Below, one piece after another: positions 33,796 through 43,271 of a stretch of DNA of 64,000 nucleotides. This DNA is from an uncultured Clostridia bacterium. Its GTDB lineage: Bacteria > Bacillota > Clostridia > TANB77 > CAG-508. The translations under genes were made by a program, and so were the position numbers. The notes under the pieces are model-generated. The model made no database searches. It was not told the origin of the DNA and saw nothing but the letters and a program-made list of their open reading frames with translations. The first letter of the stretch is position 1; each line of letters starts with the position of its first letter. The DNA is taken from positions 310,001-374,000 of the forward strand of contig CAKPHG010000001.1 in assembly GCA_934157035.1 (NCBI GenBank), read 5' to 3'.

Positions 33796-34737
33796 TTATA
33801 TTCCTAACAACTTAACTTCAACATCTTCCATTTTATATTTTTTAGTTTCTGTGTCTTGTTTAAACTCTACTAAAGTTTTTGCAAGAGTTTCTTCGTTTTG
33901 TCTTAAATCTGTTGAAAAATATAATTTTAATTGTTTAATTTCTACTTGATTTACAATTATTGTTCTAAATGTTTCTGCCATGTGTTTTTCATCTTCGCAA
34001 ATAAATATTAATTGTGGCATTGAAGCAAAACCTGAATCTCCAGGAACAAAATTGTCATAAAAGTCTTGATACAATCTCATTTTATCTACTAATTTTTTCT
34101 CCCAGTCTTCTTCTCTTCTTACTACTTCAAATACAAATTGAAGTGCTTTTCCATTCTTTGTAAGTTTAACACTTCCACCTGTTGCTTTAAAAACTTTTCC
34201 TGTCATTTTAGCAGTAATAGCTGGTTTTGGAATATATGAGTCAAATGCTTTTACTTTTCTTAAATATGCTATAATTGTTTGATTTCCTGCTAAACGTTTT
34301 TTTATCATTGCTACTGGTTTTGTATTATCTGTTGGTTGCCATTTACATTCTATCTCTTTTGAATTTAATAAATATTTACCCATTTTTTCTAAACAGTAAA
34401 TACGATAAATTCCCTTTCCTTCTGCCGAACTAAAATAATATCTTGTTAAAATTTTAGATTTTACTAATTGTTCCAATTTGTTATTTAGTTTATCTTGAGA
34501 CTTAGCATCAATACCTTTCCATTCTAATAATTGAAATATTTGTCTTGATGTCATAAATTCAAATTCATTTACTAATTCTAATATTGCAAAATGGATATCT
34601 GTAATATGTCCAATATTAATCTTGTGTATAATTTGATTCATTGATACATATCCATCTTTACCATCAAAAGTTTTTATTTCACCTTCACGAATAGCAAATG
34701 GTGATACTTGCGCTTTAATTTCATTATCTTCTACCAT
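33796..34737 (-). CDS. Replication-relaxation family winged-helix protein
   Basis: Residues 45-125 form a winged helix (IHFAILELVNEFEFMTSRQIFQL then LEQLVKSKILTRYYF). It is followed by an alpha/beta domain with an acidic-basic array (QFVFEVVRREEDWEKKLVDKM, LIFICEDEKHMAETFR) that resembles restriction-like folds in the replication-relaxation group found on plasmids and integrative elements. These proteins are thought to act at the transfer or replication origin. Convergent with the coupling ATPase, suggesting that both derive from one conjugation-type system. Assignment moderate. Confidence 0.7.
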   Translation of the reverse strand: MVEDNEIKAQVSPFAIREGEIKTFDGKDGYVSMNQIIHKINIGHITDIHFAILELVNEFEFMTSRQIFQLLEWKGIDAKSQDKLNNKLEQLVKSKILTRYYFSSAEGKGIYRIYCLEKMGKYLLNSKEIECKWQPTDNTKPVAMIKKRLAGNQTIIAYLRKVKAFDSYIPKPAITAKMTGKVFKATGGSVKLTKNGKALQFVFEVVRREEDWEKKLVDKMRLYQDFYDNFVPGDSGFASMPQLIFICEDEKHMAETFRTIIVNQVEIKQLKLYFSTDLRQNEETLAKTLVEFKQDTETKKYKMEDVEVKLLGI

Positions 34738-34779
34738 GTTTTCTCCTCCTCTTTTAGAATATTCATTCTAAAAATAAAT

Positions 34780-35271
34780 TTAAACAATAATTAATTTTAC
34801 TTTTTTCTTGTCTGGTATAATTTTCTTAATATAAACATCAACGTTTTGTCCATATTCAATTCCATCTTTATACTCAGCAAGACCTACTAAGTTCGGTGTA
34901 AGTTCCACAAAAATTCCATTTTTAGATTTTTCTGTTTCTCTTGCTATTCCAGAAACAACAACACCCTCTTGAAATTTTTCTGCATTTTCTTCCCATGAAC
35001 CTAATAATTCTTTATATGAAAGGAAAACTTTTTTATTCTCCCTATCTATTGATTTTACCATAAAACTTGTTTTTTGTCCAATTTTTAATCTTTCATAAGG
35101 TGATTTTATTCTAGAAACTGACATATCTTCTATATAAACTAACCCTACCGGTCCTTTTTCAATTTCCACAAAAGCACCATAATTTCGAATATTTTTCACA
35201 GTTCCTTCAACAATTTGTCCTTCTTTTAGCTCTTCATTCCAATTAGTTGGGATAAATTTCTTGTATTCCAA
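34780..35271 (-). CDS. Protein with two S1 RNA-binding domains
   Basis: Residues 17-87 are a clear S1 domain (GQIVEGTVKNIRNYGAFVEI, VGLVYIEDMS). A second, weaker one spans 95-163 (EGVVVSGIARETEKSKNGIF). Length 163 aa fits the small two-S1 proteins of Clostridia that resemble fragments of ribosomal protein S1. It is cytoplasmic and probably binds mRNA or the ribosome. The start has an AAAGGAG site. It follows the winged-helix gene in direction but about 40 bases apart. Confidence 0.85.
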   Translation of the reverse strand: MEYKKFIPTNWNEELKEGQIVEGTVKNIRNYGAFVEIEKGPVGLVYIEDMSVSRIKSPYERLKIGQKTSFMVKSIDRENKKVFLSYKELLGSWEENAEKFQEGVVVSGIARETEKSKNGIFVELTPNLVGLAEYKDGIEYGQNVDVYIKKIIPDKKKVKLIIV

Positions 35272-35371
35272 TTTTTTATCTCCTTTTTCTTTTGTTTTCC
35301 TAATTATATAAATAATTATTTTCTTTGTAAATAGATTTGTATTATTTAATATTATACATAATTCAAATATT

Positions 35372-36094
35372 CTATTTCATTAACACTTCTACTTCTTTTG
35401 CAGTCAAATATCTCCATTGTCCTATTTTTAAATCTTTTACACCTATATTTCCAATTTTACTTCTATGAAGTGCTATAACCTTTTTTCCTATTGCTTCACA
35501 CATTTTTCTTACTTGTCTATTTTTTCCTTCATGTATAACTATTTCTAACCTAGATAAATTTTTTTCTTCATCTATTTTCATTATTCTAACTTTTGCAGGC
35601 TTTGTCTTGTACCCTTCATCTATAATAACACCTTTTTTTAACTCTTCTACTTCTTCATTTGTAACTTTTCCTCTTAGTGTTACAGTATACGTTTTTTCTA
35701 CTTCATGTTTTGGATGTGTTACATGAAAAATAAAGTCTCCATCATTTGTTAATATTAAAGCACCTGAAGTGTACATATCTAATCTTCCTACCGGAAGTAA
35801 ATTATTTCCGGCATTTTTTACTAGGTCTATAACTGTGTTTCTGCTAAACTGATCTTTTACTGTTGTTACATAGTCTATTGGCTTATTTAATAATACATAT
35901 ACTTTTTTTATATCATTATTTACTCTTTTTCCCTCAAATTCTATTACATCTTTTTCCGAATTTACTTTTGTTCCAAGCTCTGTAACAACTTTTCCATTTA
36001 CTTTAACTTTTCCAGCTAATATATATTCTTCTGCTTTTCTTCGTGATGCTATTCCACTATTGGCTAGATATTTTTGTAATCTTTCTTCTTCCAT
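35372..36094 (-). CDS. rluB: 23S rRNA pseudouridine synthase, RluB/RsuA family
   Basis: An N-terminal S4 RNA-binding domain (RLQKYLANSGIASRRKAEEYI) is followed by the catalytic domain. The latter has PVGRLDMYTSGALILTNDG, carrying the active-site Asp, and later HEGKNRQVRKMCEAIG. This is the RsuA/RluB/E/F branch, and the low-GC Gram-positive member is RluB, which modifies U2605-equivalent in 23S rRNA. Length 240 aa is normal. About 80 bases from the RluD-family gene upstream on the same strand. Confidence 0.93.
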   Translation of the reverse strand: MEEERLQKYLANSGIASRRKAEEYILAGKVKVNGKVVTELGTKVNSEKDVIEFEGKRVNNDIKKVYVLLNKPIDYVTTVKDQFSRNTVIDLVKNAGNNLLPVGRLDMYTSGALILTNDGDFIFHVTHPKHEVEKTYTVTLRGKVTNEEVEELKKGVIIDEGYKTKPAKVRIMKIDEEKNLSRLEIVIHEGKNRQVRKMCEAIGKKVIALHRSKIGNIGVKDLKIGQWRYLTAKEVEVLMK

Positions 36095-36172
36095 TTTTAT
36101 TTTCCTTTAAATTTATACTATATATTTTATTTTGAGTCGTATTTTATTTCTACTATAGTTTTATATTATTTT

Positions 36173-37090
36173 TTATTTGCTTTCTAATTGTTCAATAATC
36201 TTTTGGAAATATTCAGGTAATGGTGCCTCTAGTTTCATTTCTTTTCCTGTGATTGGATGTACAAATTCTAGTCTTCTTGCATGTAGGCATTGTCCTTCTA
36301 CTCCAAATTCATTTTTTCCATTTGAATATACACCATCACCTATTATAGGATGTCCTATCTCTGCCATGTGCACTCTTATTTGATGTGTTCTACCTGTATC
36401 TATTTTTATTTCTAATAATGTATAACTTCCCTTATTCGTTGTGTATCTATTTAATACTTTAAAATGAGTAACTGCTTCTTTTCCATTTTTGGTTACTGCC
36501 ATTTTTTTCCTATCTTTTGTACTTCTCCCTATTGGCATATTTATAGTTGCTTCATCTTCTACTATTGTTCCTCTAACTAATGCTATATAAGTTTTCTTTA
36601 CTTCTCTGTCTTTTATTTGCTGACTAACCTGTATGTGTGCTTTATCATTTTTAGCAATAATTAGTAGTCCTGAAGTATCTTTATCTAGTCTATGAACAAT
36701 ACCTGGTCTTAATTCTCCACCTATTCCTGATAAACTATCTTTGCAATGTGCCATAATAGCATTAACTAATGTTCCATCTGGGTTTCCATTAGCAGGATGA
36801 ACAACTATACCCTTTTGCTTATTTACGACTAAAATATCATTATCTTCGTAAACAATATCTAATGGTATATCCTGTGGCTCTATTTTTACTTCTTTGGGTG
36901 ACTCTATATTTATTTGTATCTTATCAAAGGCTTGTACTTTATATGATGCTTTTTGTATTTTATCATTCACTGTTATTTTTTCTTCGTCTAACAGTTTTTG
37001 AACCATGCTTCTTGATATGTCTGTATTTTGGCTTATATAAGCATCTAGCCTTTTTTTTTCATTTTCACTAACTGTTAATTCTTTAATCAT
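36173..37090 (-). CDS. rluD: Pseudouridine synthase, RluD family
   Basis: It carries an N-terminal S4 domain (KRLDAYISQNTDISRSMVQKLL) and the RluA-family catalytic motif GIVHRLDKDTSGLLIIAKND with the catalytic Asp. TGRTHQIRVHMAEIGHPIIG lies toward the C-terminus. This is the RluD/YlyB-type enzyme, which isomerises uridines in large-subunit rRNA. Length 305 aa is typical. It begins 14 bases after the polytopic membrane protein gene; in related bacteria it usually neighbours lspA, which is not seen here. Confidence 0.94.
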   Translation of the reverse strand: MIKELTVSENEKKRLDAYISQNTDISRSMVQKLLDEEKITVNDKIQKASYKVQAFDKIQINIESPKEVKIEPQDIPLDIVYEDNDILVVNKQKGIVVHPANGNPDGTLVNAIMAHCKDSLSGIGGELRPGIVHRLDKDTSGLLIIAKNDKAHIQVSQQIKDREVKKTYIALVRGTIVEDEATINMPIGRSTKDRKKMAVTKNGKEAVTHFKVLNRYTTNKGSYTLLEIKIDTGRTHQIRVHMAEIGHPIIGDGVYSNGKNEFGVEGQCLHARRLEFVHPITGKEMKLEAPLPEYFQKIIEQLESK

Positions 37091-37104
37091 TTAAAACCTC
37101 TTTT

Positions 37105-38817
37105 TTAATCTACATTTCTCTCATAAACTACAAAATAGCTGTCTTTGTATAATTGAGTGTAATTTTCATTTCTAGACAAGAACATATTTAGTTTAGAGTT
37201 ATTTACAACAATTACATGTGTTATCTCATATTCATCAAATTTTGTTTCATAATATGTTCCCAAAGTAGAAATATTTATATAATCTGAAAAGATGTCTCTA
37301 CCTTTTTTTTCATCTTTTCTCTTATTAAATTCTGGAGCATATAAATCTGCCCTTGAATCAATAAATACTGGTATTCCTCTATATAATAAATAACTTCCAT
37401 AATTATATTCATTATATAAATGCATATTCTTTATATCTAGATTCTCTAATATCCAAGTTGAAGCTTCAACTGGATATTTTTTTTCATTTATAAATTTATC
37501 ATTCATTTTTTCTCTTACAAAACAAACAGAAACAAGTATTACAATAGAAATAGTTATTGTTCTACCTATTAAAGTATTTGCCATATTTATTGCTTTTTTG
37601 CAGCCTTCCTTATCATATTTTTCTACAAGATAACTTAAGAATTTTGCAAATATATAAACACCTATAATAAATAGCATAGAAATCTGTCTTCTTGACATAA
37701 ATGATAAAAATATTAGTCCAAATAACATAAAGAAATCTCTTAATTTTATTTTTGTATCTGTAAATATTAATATTCCAAAGAATAAGATTAATACTACCAT
37801 TGTTTCCACATCTTTATATAATGTAAGTGGTTGATGTTCACTTATACTATTCATTGTATTTCCTTGCATTGTTTTTATTAAATAAGTATATGGTGTATTT
37901 CCTAAAGGTGTTAATAAACCAGTAAATGCACATATTACCATTACTAGTATTAGCCATTTAACATTATCTTTTTTCTCTATTTTTAGTTTATATGGATTTT
38001 TTCTTTTTTTCTCTTCTTTTTCAATTATTTTTGTAACAATTTGTTTTTGACTATTTAAATCTTCTTTTGCACTTTTTAGTTTTAATTCTAATTTCTGCCT
38101 TTTTTCTTCTGTTTTTGCTTTTTCTAATTTTCTTTCATATTTTTTTATTTTACTTTTGTAAAAATGAAGTATATTTGTTGCAAATATATTTTTTTCTATT
38201 AAGCAAGCTATTATATATTCTGCTATATATGGCATAAATAGTACAAAGAAGAATGGCCAAACTGCAACATGTATATTAGCTATTGCTATAGATATTATTA
38301 TTAGTCCAAACAAATATCTTTTTTTATTAGTTTCTATATAACTTTCAATAAACAATATTGTAAGAACAAATAATATAAATGTTACAAGTTGAGCTCTTGC
38401 TGCTATAAAGTCTCTTATTAAAAATATTGTAAACATTGTTAAGAAGAATGAAATAAGGTTATTTTTCGAAATTCTACAACAAGTTATATATATTAGTACC
38501 CCTAAAACACATGCTAATATTGCTGTTGCTAAATATATAAATAACATTCCTCCATTTTGAATTCCTGTAATTTCTCCCAAATGGTACACTAAGTATGTAG
38601 CTGTGTCATAAGCCCAGTGAGGATATGTATATGGCAAATCTTCATGCCATGAAAATGGATCTTTCATATCTATTCCATTATTTATTATATGTTCACCTAT
38701 CTTTATTGTATAAAATGTATCATTTTGTAATGTTATAGGTGCTAATACAAAACTAAATATAATAATACATATTATAGCTAAAACATTAAATTTCACTTTT
38801 GCTTTCTTTTCTTCCAT
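37105..38817 (-). CDS. Polytopic membrane protein, glycosyltransferase-C-like
   Basis: About 11 hydrophobic segments span 570 aa. An extracellular loop after the first helix contains ITLQNDTFYTIKIGEHIINN and PYTYPHWAYD, reminiscent of the first loop of GT-C/oligosaccharyl-transferase-like proteins, where an acidic residue is catalytic. A long cytoplasmic Lys/Glu coiled coil lies at about 215-275. The C-terminal domain after the last helix (PVFIDSRADLYAPEFN, then FDEYEITHVIVVNN) is soluble. This layout matches uncharacterised Clostridia membrane proteins. The substrate, if any, is unknown. Confidence 0.7.
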   Translation of the reverse strand: MEEKKAKVKFNVLAIICIIIFSFVLAPITLQNDTFYTIKIGEHIINNGIDMKDPFSWHEDLPYTYPHWAYDTATYLVYHLGEITGIQNGGMLFIYLATAILACVLGVLIYITCCRISKNNLISFFLTMFTIFLIRDFIAARAQLVTFILFVLTILFIESYIETNKKRYLFGLIIISIAIANIHVAVWPFFFVLFMPYIAEYIIACLIEKNIFATNILHFYKSKIKKYERKLEKAKTEEKRQKLELKLKSAKEDLNSQKQIVTKIIEKEEKKRKNPYKLKIEKKDNVKWLILVMVICAFTGLLTPLGNTPYTYLIKTMQGNTMNSISEHQPLTLYKDVETMVVLILFFGILIFTDTKIKLRDFFMLFGLIFLSFMSRRQISMLFIIGVYIFAKFLSYLVEKYDKEGCKKAINMANTLIGRTITISIVILVSVCFVREKMNDKFINEKKYPVEASTWILENLDIKNMHLYNEYNYGSYLLYRGIPVFIDSRADLYAPEFNKRKDEKKGRDIFSDYINISTLGTYYETKFDEYEITHVIVVNNSKLNMFLSRNENYTQLYKDSYFVVYERNVD

Positions 38818-38856
38818 ATTAAAATCTTTCCTTTCAATTTATATGCATTATTATAT

Positions 38857-38889
38857 AATAAAGACCTTGTTAATTACAAGGTCTTTATT
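38857..38889 (-). terminator. Terminator of the cadC-cadA operon
   Basis: AATAAAGACCTTGT and its complement (38857-38870 with 38876-38889) form a 14-bp stem directly after the CadA stop. Confidence 0.9.
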
Positions 38890-38899
38890 ACTTTTAATC

Positions 38900-40837
38900 C
38901 TATTTTTTCAAAATTCTTACAGAATTTATTACTGTGATCAAACTTACTCCTGTATCTGCTATTACAGCAAGCCAAATAGGTGCTATTCCAAGTACTCCTA
39001 ATGTTAATACTATCGCCTTTATTATTAGAGAAAATACTATATTAAATTTAATAATTCTCATTGTTTTTTTAGCTATTTTTATTACTTCTGGTAAAGTTTG
39101 TATATTGTTTGAAATAAGTATTCCATCAGCTGTACTGCTAGCTATCTCGCTACCTTCTCCCATTGAAATTCCAAAATCAGATTCTGCTAAAACAGGGCTA
39201 TCATTTATTCCATCACCCACATATATTACTTTTCCTTCTTCTTTCAAAAATCTAACTTTTTCTAATTTTTCTTTTGGAAGTAAACTAGAATATACTGTAT
39301 TTATGCCTACTAAGTTTGCTATTTTCTCTGCATTTTCTTTATTGTCTCCAGTTAACATTACAGTTTTTTTGATATTCATTTTGCTTAATTCTTTTGGTAA
39401 ATCCTCTATTTCTTTTCTTATTTCTTCTGTAAATGTTATATATCCTTCAACATTATTATCTATTACTATATAATTTGTATTTTCTTTTGATAAATTTTTT
39501 ATATTTTTTACTTCTAGAAGTTTTTTATTTCCAAATAAAACCTCTTTATTATTTATTATTCCTTTTAGTCCACATCCTGCAATTTCTTCATAATTATTTG
39601 CTTTAAAATCTGCATTTATACTTTTGTTTTCCACTTCTTGTTTAATTGCTGTGGATATTGGATGGTTTGAATTTTCTTCTAATGCATAAATATATTTCAA
39701 AAGCTCTTCTTCACTATAATTTCCATTTGAAATTAGTTTTTCTATTTTCATTTTACCTGTAGTTATTGTTCCAGTTTTATCAAATGCTACATATTTTGCT
39801 TTTGACAAATTTTCTATATGTTTTGTTCCTTTAACTATCATTCCTTTTTTAGAAATTTTTCCAATACAGCTAAAAAATGCTAAAGGTACTGATATTACTA
39901 TACTACAAGGGCAAGATGCAACTAAAAATACTAGTGATCTCATAATCCATGTTTTAAAATCTTGTTTTAATAATAATGGCACAATTATGGCAACTATTAT
40001 TGCTAATATAATTACTATTGGTGTATATACTTTTGAAAATTTAGTTATAAATTCTTCCGTTTTTCCTTTATTATTAGTAGCTTCTTCAACCAAATCTACT
40101 ATTTTTGATGCAGTTGAATTTTTATAATCTCTTTTTACACTACAAGTTAGGCTTCCTGTTAAGTTCATGCTACCAGATAAAATTTCTTTACCTTCTTCTA
40201 CATGTACTGGTATACTTTCACCTGTTAAACTAGACATATCTAAGTTAGAATTTCCATTATCTATTATACAATCTAATGGAACCATTTCCCCTGGTTTTAT
40301 TAATATTTTGTCTCCTACATTTATTTCTTCTACATCTACTTTTTCTGTTTTTCCATTTTCATTAATTCTGTTAGCAGTTTTTGATTTTATTTCAACTATA
40401 CTTTTTATATTTTCATTTGATTTTTCTACTGCTTTTTCCTCTAAAAACTCGCCTAATCTAAATAGCAATATTACCATTAAACTTTCTGGATAATCTCCTA
40501 ATGCAAATGCTGCTATTACTGCAATTACCATTAAAGTATCTTCTTTGAAATTTAATTTAAAAATGTTTACAATACCTTCTATTAATAATTTGTAGCCTGA
40601 TAATAAAATTGCTATTAATGTTATTATCATTTTAAAACTTTCTAATGAAGGTATAAAACTTATTGCAAATAATATTATAGAAACAATATAAAATGCTATA
40701 TCTAGCTTACTAAGTTCTTCATGTTCATGATTGTGTCCGTGATCATGACTGTGTCCATGATTATGTTCATGCTCATGATTTTTATTATGTTGGTGTTCAC
40801 TTTCATTATTACAATGTTTACATTCTTTTTCCCCCAT
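38900..40837 (-). CDS. cadA: Heavy-metal P1B-type ATPase (Zn/Cd/Pb exporter, CadA-like)
   Basis: Residues 8-45 are a His/Glu/Asn-rich region starting with CKHC, replacing the usual heavy-metal-associated ferredoxin-fold domain. The ATPase core has TGESIPV, the metal-site CPC in SCPCSIVIS (about residue 308), the phosphorylated DKTGT (Asp353), the HP motif (NSNHPIS) and GDGINDSP. CPC with a histidine-rich tail fits a Zn2+/Cd2+ exporter in the cell membrane. Length 645 aa is normal. It starts 1 base after the ArsR-family repressor gene, so the two form an autoregulated operon. Confidence 0.93.
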   Translation of the reverse strand: MGEKECKHCNNESEHQHNKNHEHEHNHGHSHDHGHNHEHEELSKLDIAFYIVSIILFAISFIPSLESFKMIITLIAILLSGYKLLIEGIVNIFKLNFKEDTLMVIAVIAAFALGDYPESLMVILLFRLGEFLEEKAVEKSNENIKSIVEIKSKTANRINENGKTEKVDVEEINVGDKILIKPGEMVPLDCIIDNGNSNLDMSSLTGESIPVHVEEGKEILSGSMNLTGSLTCSVKRDYKNSTASKIVDLVEEATNNKGKTEEFITKFSKVYTPIVIILAIIVAIIVPLLLKQDFKTWIMRSLVFLVASCPCSIVISVPLAFFSCIGKISKKGMIVKGTKHIENLSKAKYVAFDKTGTITTGKMKIEKLISNGNYSEEELLKYIYALEENSNHPISTAIKQEVENKSINADFKANNYEEIAGCGLKGIINNKEVLFGNKKLLEVKNIKNLSKENTNYIVIDNNVEGYITFTEEIRKEIEDLPKELSKMNIKKTVMLTGDNKENAEKIANLVGINTVYSSLLPKEKLEKVRFLKEEGKVIYVGDGINDSPVLAESDFGISMGEGSEIASSTADGILISNNIQTLPEVIKIAKKTMRIIKFNIVFSLIIKAIVLTLGVLGIAPIWLAVIADTGVSLITVINSVRILKK

Positions 40838-40838
40838 T

Positions 40839-41213
40839 TTACAAAATATCCCCCTTTTCTTCTTTTATATGTTCTAATGCCATTTTTATAATTTTTTCTA
40901 TATGCTCATCTTGCAAACTATAATAAACCTGTTTTCCTTCTTTTCTATATTTAACAAGTTTTGATGTTCTCAATAATTGTAATTGATGTGATACATTTGA
41001 CTGTGTTAGTTGTAAAAGCTCACATAAGTCACATACACATAACTCATTATTTAATATACTGCAAATAATTCTTAATCTTGTGCTATCCGAAAATAATTTA
41101 AAAACATCTGCCATTTCCATTATTTCTTCTTCTTTTGGTTCTATTTTCAATACCTCATTAATTCTATTATAGTGTGGGCAATTTTCTTTACAAATATATT
41201 CTTTTTCTTCCAT
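40839..41213 (-). CDS. cadC: Metal-sensing ArsR/SmtB-family repressor (CadC-like)
   Basis: A winged helix with STRLRIICSILNNELCVCDLC, containing the E-L-C-V-C-D-L metal site of CadC/CmtR-type sensors in helix 3, and recognition helix TQSNVSHQLQLLR. An extra N-terminal CKENCPH supplies more cysteines, as in CadC. It binds the palindrome at 41249-41274 and releases it when Cd, Pb or Zn binds. Length 124 aa is normal. Translationally adjacent to cadA. Confidence 0.93.
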   Translation of the reverse strand: MEEKEYICKENCPHYNRINEVLKIEPKEEEIMEMADVFKLFSDSTRLRIICSILNNELCVCDLCELLQLTQSNVSHQLQLLRTSKLVKYRKEGKQVYYSLQDEHIEKIIKMALEHIKEEKGDIL

Positions 41214-41248
41214 TTTTTCTCCTTACATTATTATATTCTATTTATATG

Positions 41249-41274
41249 AATATATGAATACTTATTCATATATT
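41249..41274 (-). promoter_or_regulatory. 12-2-12 operator for the ArsR/SmtB-family repressor
   Basis: AATATATGAATA, a 2-base centre CT, and the exact reverse complement TATTCATATATT form a perfect 12-2-12 inverted repeat. This is the known layout for SmtB/CadC operators. It lies 36 bases upstream of the repressor start, where it would cover the promoter. Confidence 0.9.
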
Positions 41275-41336
41275 ATTACAAAAAAAATCCTTTGTCAATA
41301 ATATTTTATGATTTTATAGTAATATTTTTAACATAA

Positions 41337-41363
41337 AAAAACCTCAAATAAATTGAGGTTTTT
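41337..41363 (-). terminator. Terminator of tsf
   Basis: AAAACCTCAA and TTGAGGTTTT with loop ATAAA lie 9 bases after the tsf stop. Confidence 0.9.
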
Positions 41364-41371
41364 CATTTTTA

Positions 41372-42256
41372 TTATCCATTAATTTGTTTTGCAACTTCTT
41401 CAGCAAAGTTCTCTTCTCTTTTTTCTAGTCCTTCACCTTTTTCAAGTCTTGCAAATCTTACTATTTTAGCACCTTTAGCTTCTACCATTTTTCCAACTTT
41501 TTGATCTGGATCTTTAACAAATGGTTGCTCTACTAAACAAATCTCTCCATAGAATTTTCCAATTCTACCTTGTACCATTTTCTCTGCTATTTCAGCTGGT
41601 TTTCCTTCATTCATAGCTTGTGCTTTTAAAATTTCCATTTCTTTTTCAACTCTTTCAGCTGGTACAGATTCTCTATCTAAGTATTCTGGTCTAGCTGCTG
41701 CTATTTGCATACATACATCTTTTGCTAATTCTTCTGATGCATTTTCCATTTCAACTAAAACTGCTATTTTTCCATCTCCATGGATGTAATCTTTAATCAT
41801 TCCTGTTTTAGTTTCAAATCTTTCAAATCTACGAATTGACATATTTTCTCCAATTGTAGCTATTTTAGATGTTAAAACTTCTGATATTGTTTTTCCTGCT
41901 TCAGCCATTGATTCTTCTGCTAATAATTCTTCTACTGTAGCTGGTGCTTTAACAGCTATTTGTTTTGCTACATCTGCTACAAAACTTCTGAATTCTTCAT
42001 TTTTAGCAACGAAGTCTGTTTCAGCGTTTACTTCTACTACAACACCTACTTTTTTATCTTCACTTATATAAGATGCTGCTAAACCTTCTGCTGCTATTCT
42101 TCCTGATTTTTTAGCTGCTTTTGAAAGTCCTCTTTCACGTAATAATTCGATTGCTTTTTCTTCGTCTCCATTAGTTTCTGTTAAAACTTTTTTGCAGTCC
42201 ATCATACCTGCACCTGTTCTCTCTCTTAGTTCTTTAACTTGGTTAGCTGTAATCAT
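41372..42256 (-). CDS. tsf: Translation elongation factor Ts
   Basis: It exchanges GDP for GTP on EF-Tu. The N-terminal UBA-like domain has VKELRERTGAGMMDCKKVL and GLSKAAKKSGRIAAEG. The core begins NAETDFVAKNEEFR, the family signature, and a dimerisation part ends in the Glu/Lys-rich C-terminus. I use ATG 42256 with GGAGGAAATAAA just upstream rather than the longer frame. Length 294 aa is typical. It follows rpsB by about 175 bases, the usual order. Confidence 0.97.
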   Translation of the reverse strand: MITANQVKELRERTGAGMMDCKKVLTETNGDEEKAIELLRERGLSKAAKKSGRIAAEGLAASYISEDKKVGVVVEVNAETDFVAKNEEFRSFVADVAKQIAVKAPATVEELLAEESMAEAGKTISEVLTSKIATIGENMSIRRFERFETKTGMIKDYIHGDGKIAVLVEMENASEELAKDVCMQIAAARPEYLDRESVPAERVEKEMEILKAQAMNEGKPAEIAEKMVQGRIGKFYGEICLVEQPFVKDPDQKVGKMVEAKGAKIVRFARLEKGEGLEKREENFAEEVAKQING

Positions 42257-42431
42257 TTTATTTCCTCCTCTTTCATTTATAAAGGAATGCATTTTTCCTT
42301 TCTTTCACTTTTATTATAAATAAATACTATAAATTAGTGATGTTAGGTTCTATACTGCTATCCTTCTTATTAATTTAATAAAAGGATAGAGCAGATAAAG
42401 GCTCCACCCTTTTATGATTTTCTAATTATAA

Positions 42432-43199
42432 TTATTCTTCTTCAGCAACTACTTCTTCAATAGTTTCTGCTTCTGATTCTTCAGCAACTTTTTCTAAGTC
42501 ACTTGAATCCATAGATTCACCTTGTTTTCCTTCAATAATAGCATTTGCCATAGCATCTGCAATTAATTTTACTGCACGAATTGCATCGTCGTTACCTGGA
42601 ATTGGGTAATCTAAATCTTCTGGATTACAGTTTGTATCTATTAAACCAACAACTGGAATTCCTAATTTTCTTGCTTCTAATATAGCAATTCTTTCTTTTT
42701 TAGGATCTACTACGAATAATACTCCAGGAATTTCAGTCATTTCTTTAATTCCACCTAAGTTCTTTTCTAGTTTTTCCATTTCTTTCTTTAAAAGAATTAC
42801 TTCTTTTTTAGGTAATACTTCAAAAGTACCATCTTCTTGCATTCTTTCTAATTCTTTTAATCTTTCAACTCTTGTACGAATTGTTCCAAAGTTTGTAAGC
42901 ATTCCACCTAACCATCTTTGGTTAATGTAATACATTCCACTTTTTTCTGCTGCTTCTTTCATACATTCTTGAGCTTGTTTTTTAGTTCCTACAAATAGAA
43001 CTGTTTTTCCTTCTTCAGCTTGTTCTTTCATAAAGCTATATGCTTCATCTAATTTTTTAGATGTTTTTTGTAGATCTATAATGTGAATACCATTTCTTGC
43101 TTGGAAAATGTATTCTGCCATTTTAGGATCCCATCTTCTTGTTTGATGTCCAAAGTGAACACCTGCTTCTAGTAATTGTTTCATTGCAACTACTGCCAT
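42432..43199 (-). CDS. rpsB: Ribosomal protein S2
   Basis: MKQLLEAGVHFGHQTRRWDPKM is the S2 signature. Later motifs are HIIDLQKTSKKLDEAY, YINQRWLGGMLTNF and PVVGLIDTNCNPEDLDYPIPG. I use ATG 43199 with AAAGGAGGAA 7 bases before it. It has an acidic C-terminal tail (EVAEESEAETIEEVVAEEE) of about 25 residues, as in several Clostridia. A possible attenuator lies in its leader. Small-subunit protein needed for S1 binding. Confidence 0.97.
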   Translation of the reverse strand: MAVVAMKQLLEAGVHFGHQTRRWDPKMAEYIFQARNGIHIIDLQKTSKKLDEAYSFMKEQAEEGKTVLFVGTKKQAQECMKEAAEKSGMYYINQRWLGGMLTNFGTIRTRVERLKELERMQEDGTFEVLPKKEVILLKKEMEKLEKNLGGIKEMTEIPGVLFVVDPKKERIAILEARKLGIPVVGLIDTNCNPEDLDYPIPGNDDAIRAVKLIADAMANAIIEGKQGESMDSSDLEKVAEESEAETIEEVVAEEE

Positions 43200-43271
43200 T
43201 TTTATTCCTCCTTTTTGTTTTACCTCCACCTTAACTCTAGCATTTAAAAAGACTTGTTTTCCGAATTTAGA

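Noticed and set aside
38934..39473. Plus-strand ORF of 179 aa opposite cadA
   Set aside because: Low-complexity shadow of a clear P-type ATPase; no start signals or motifs.
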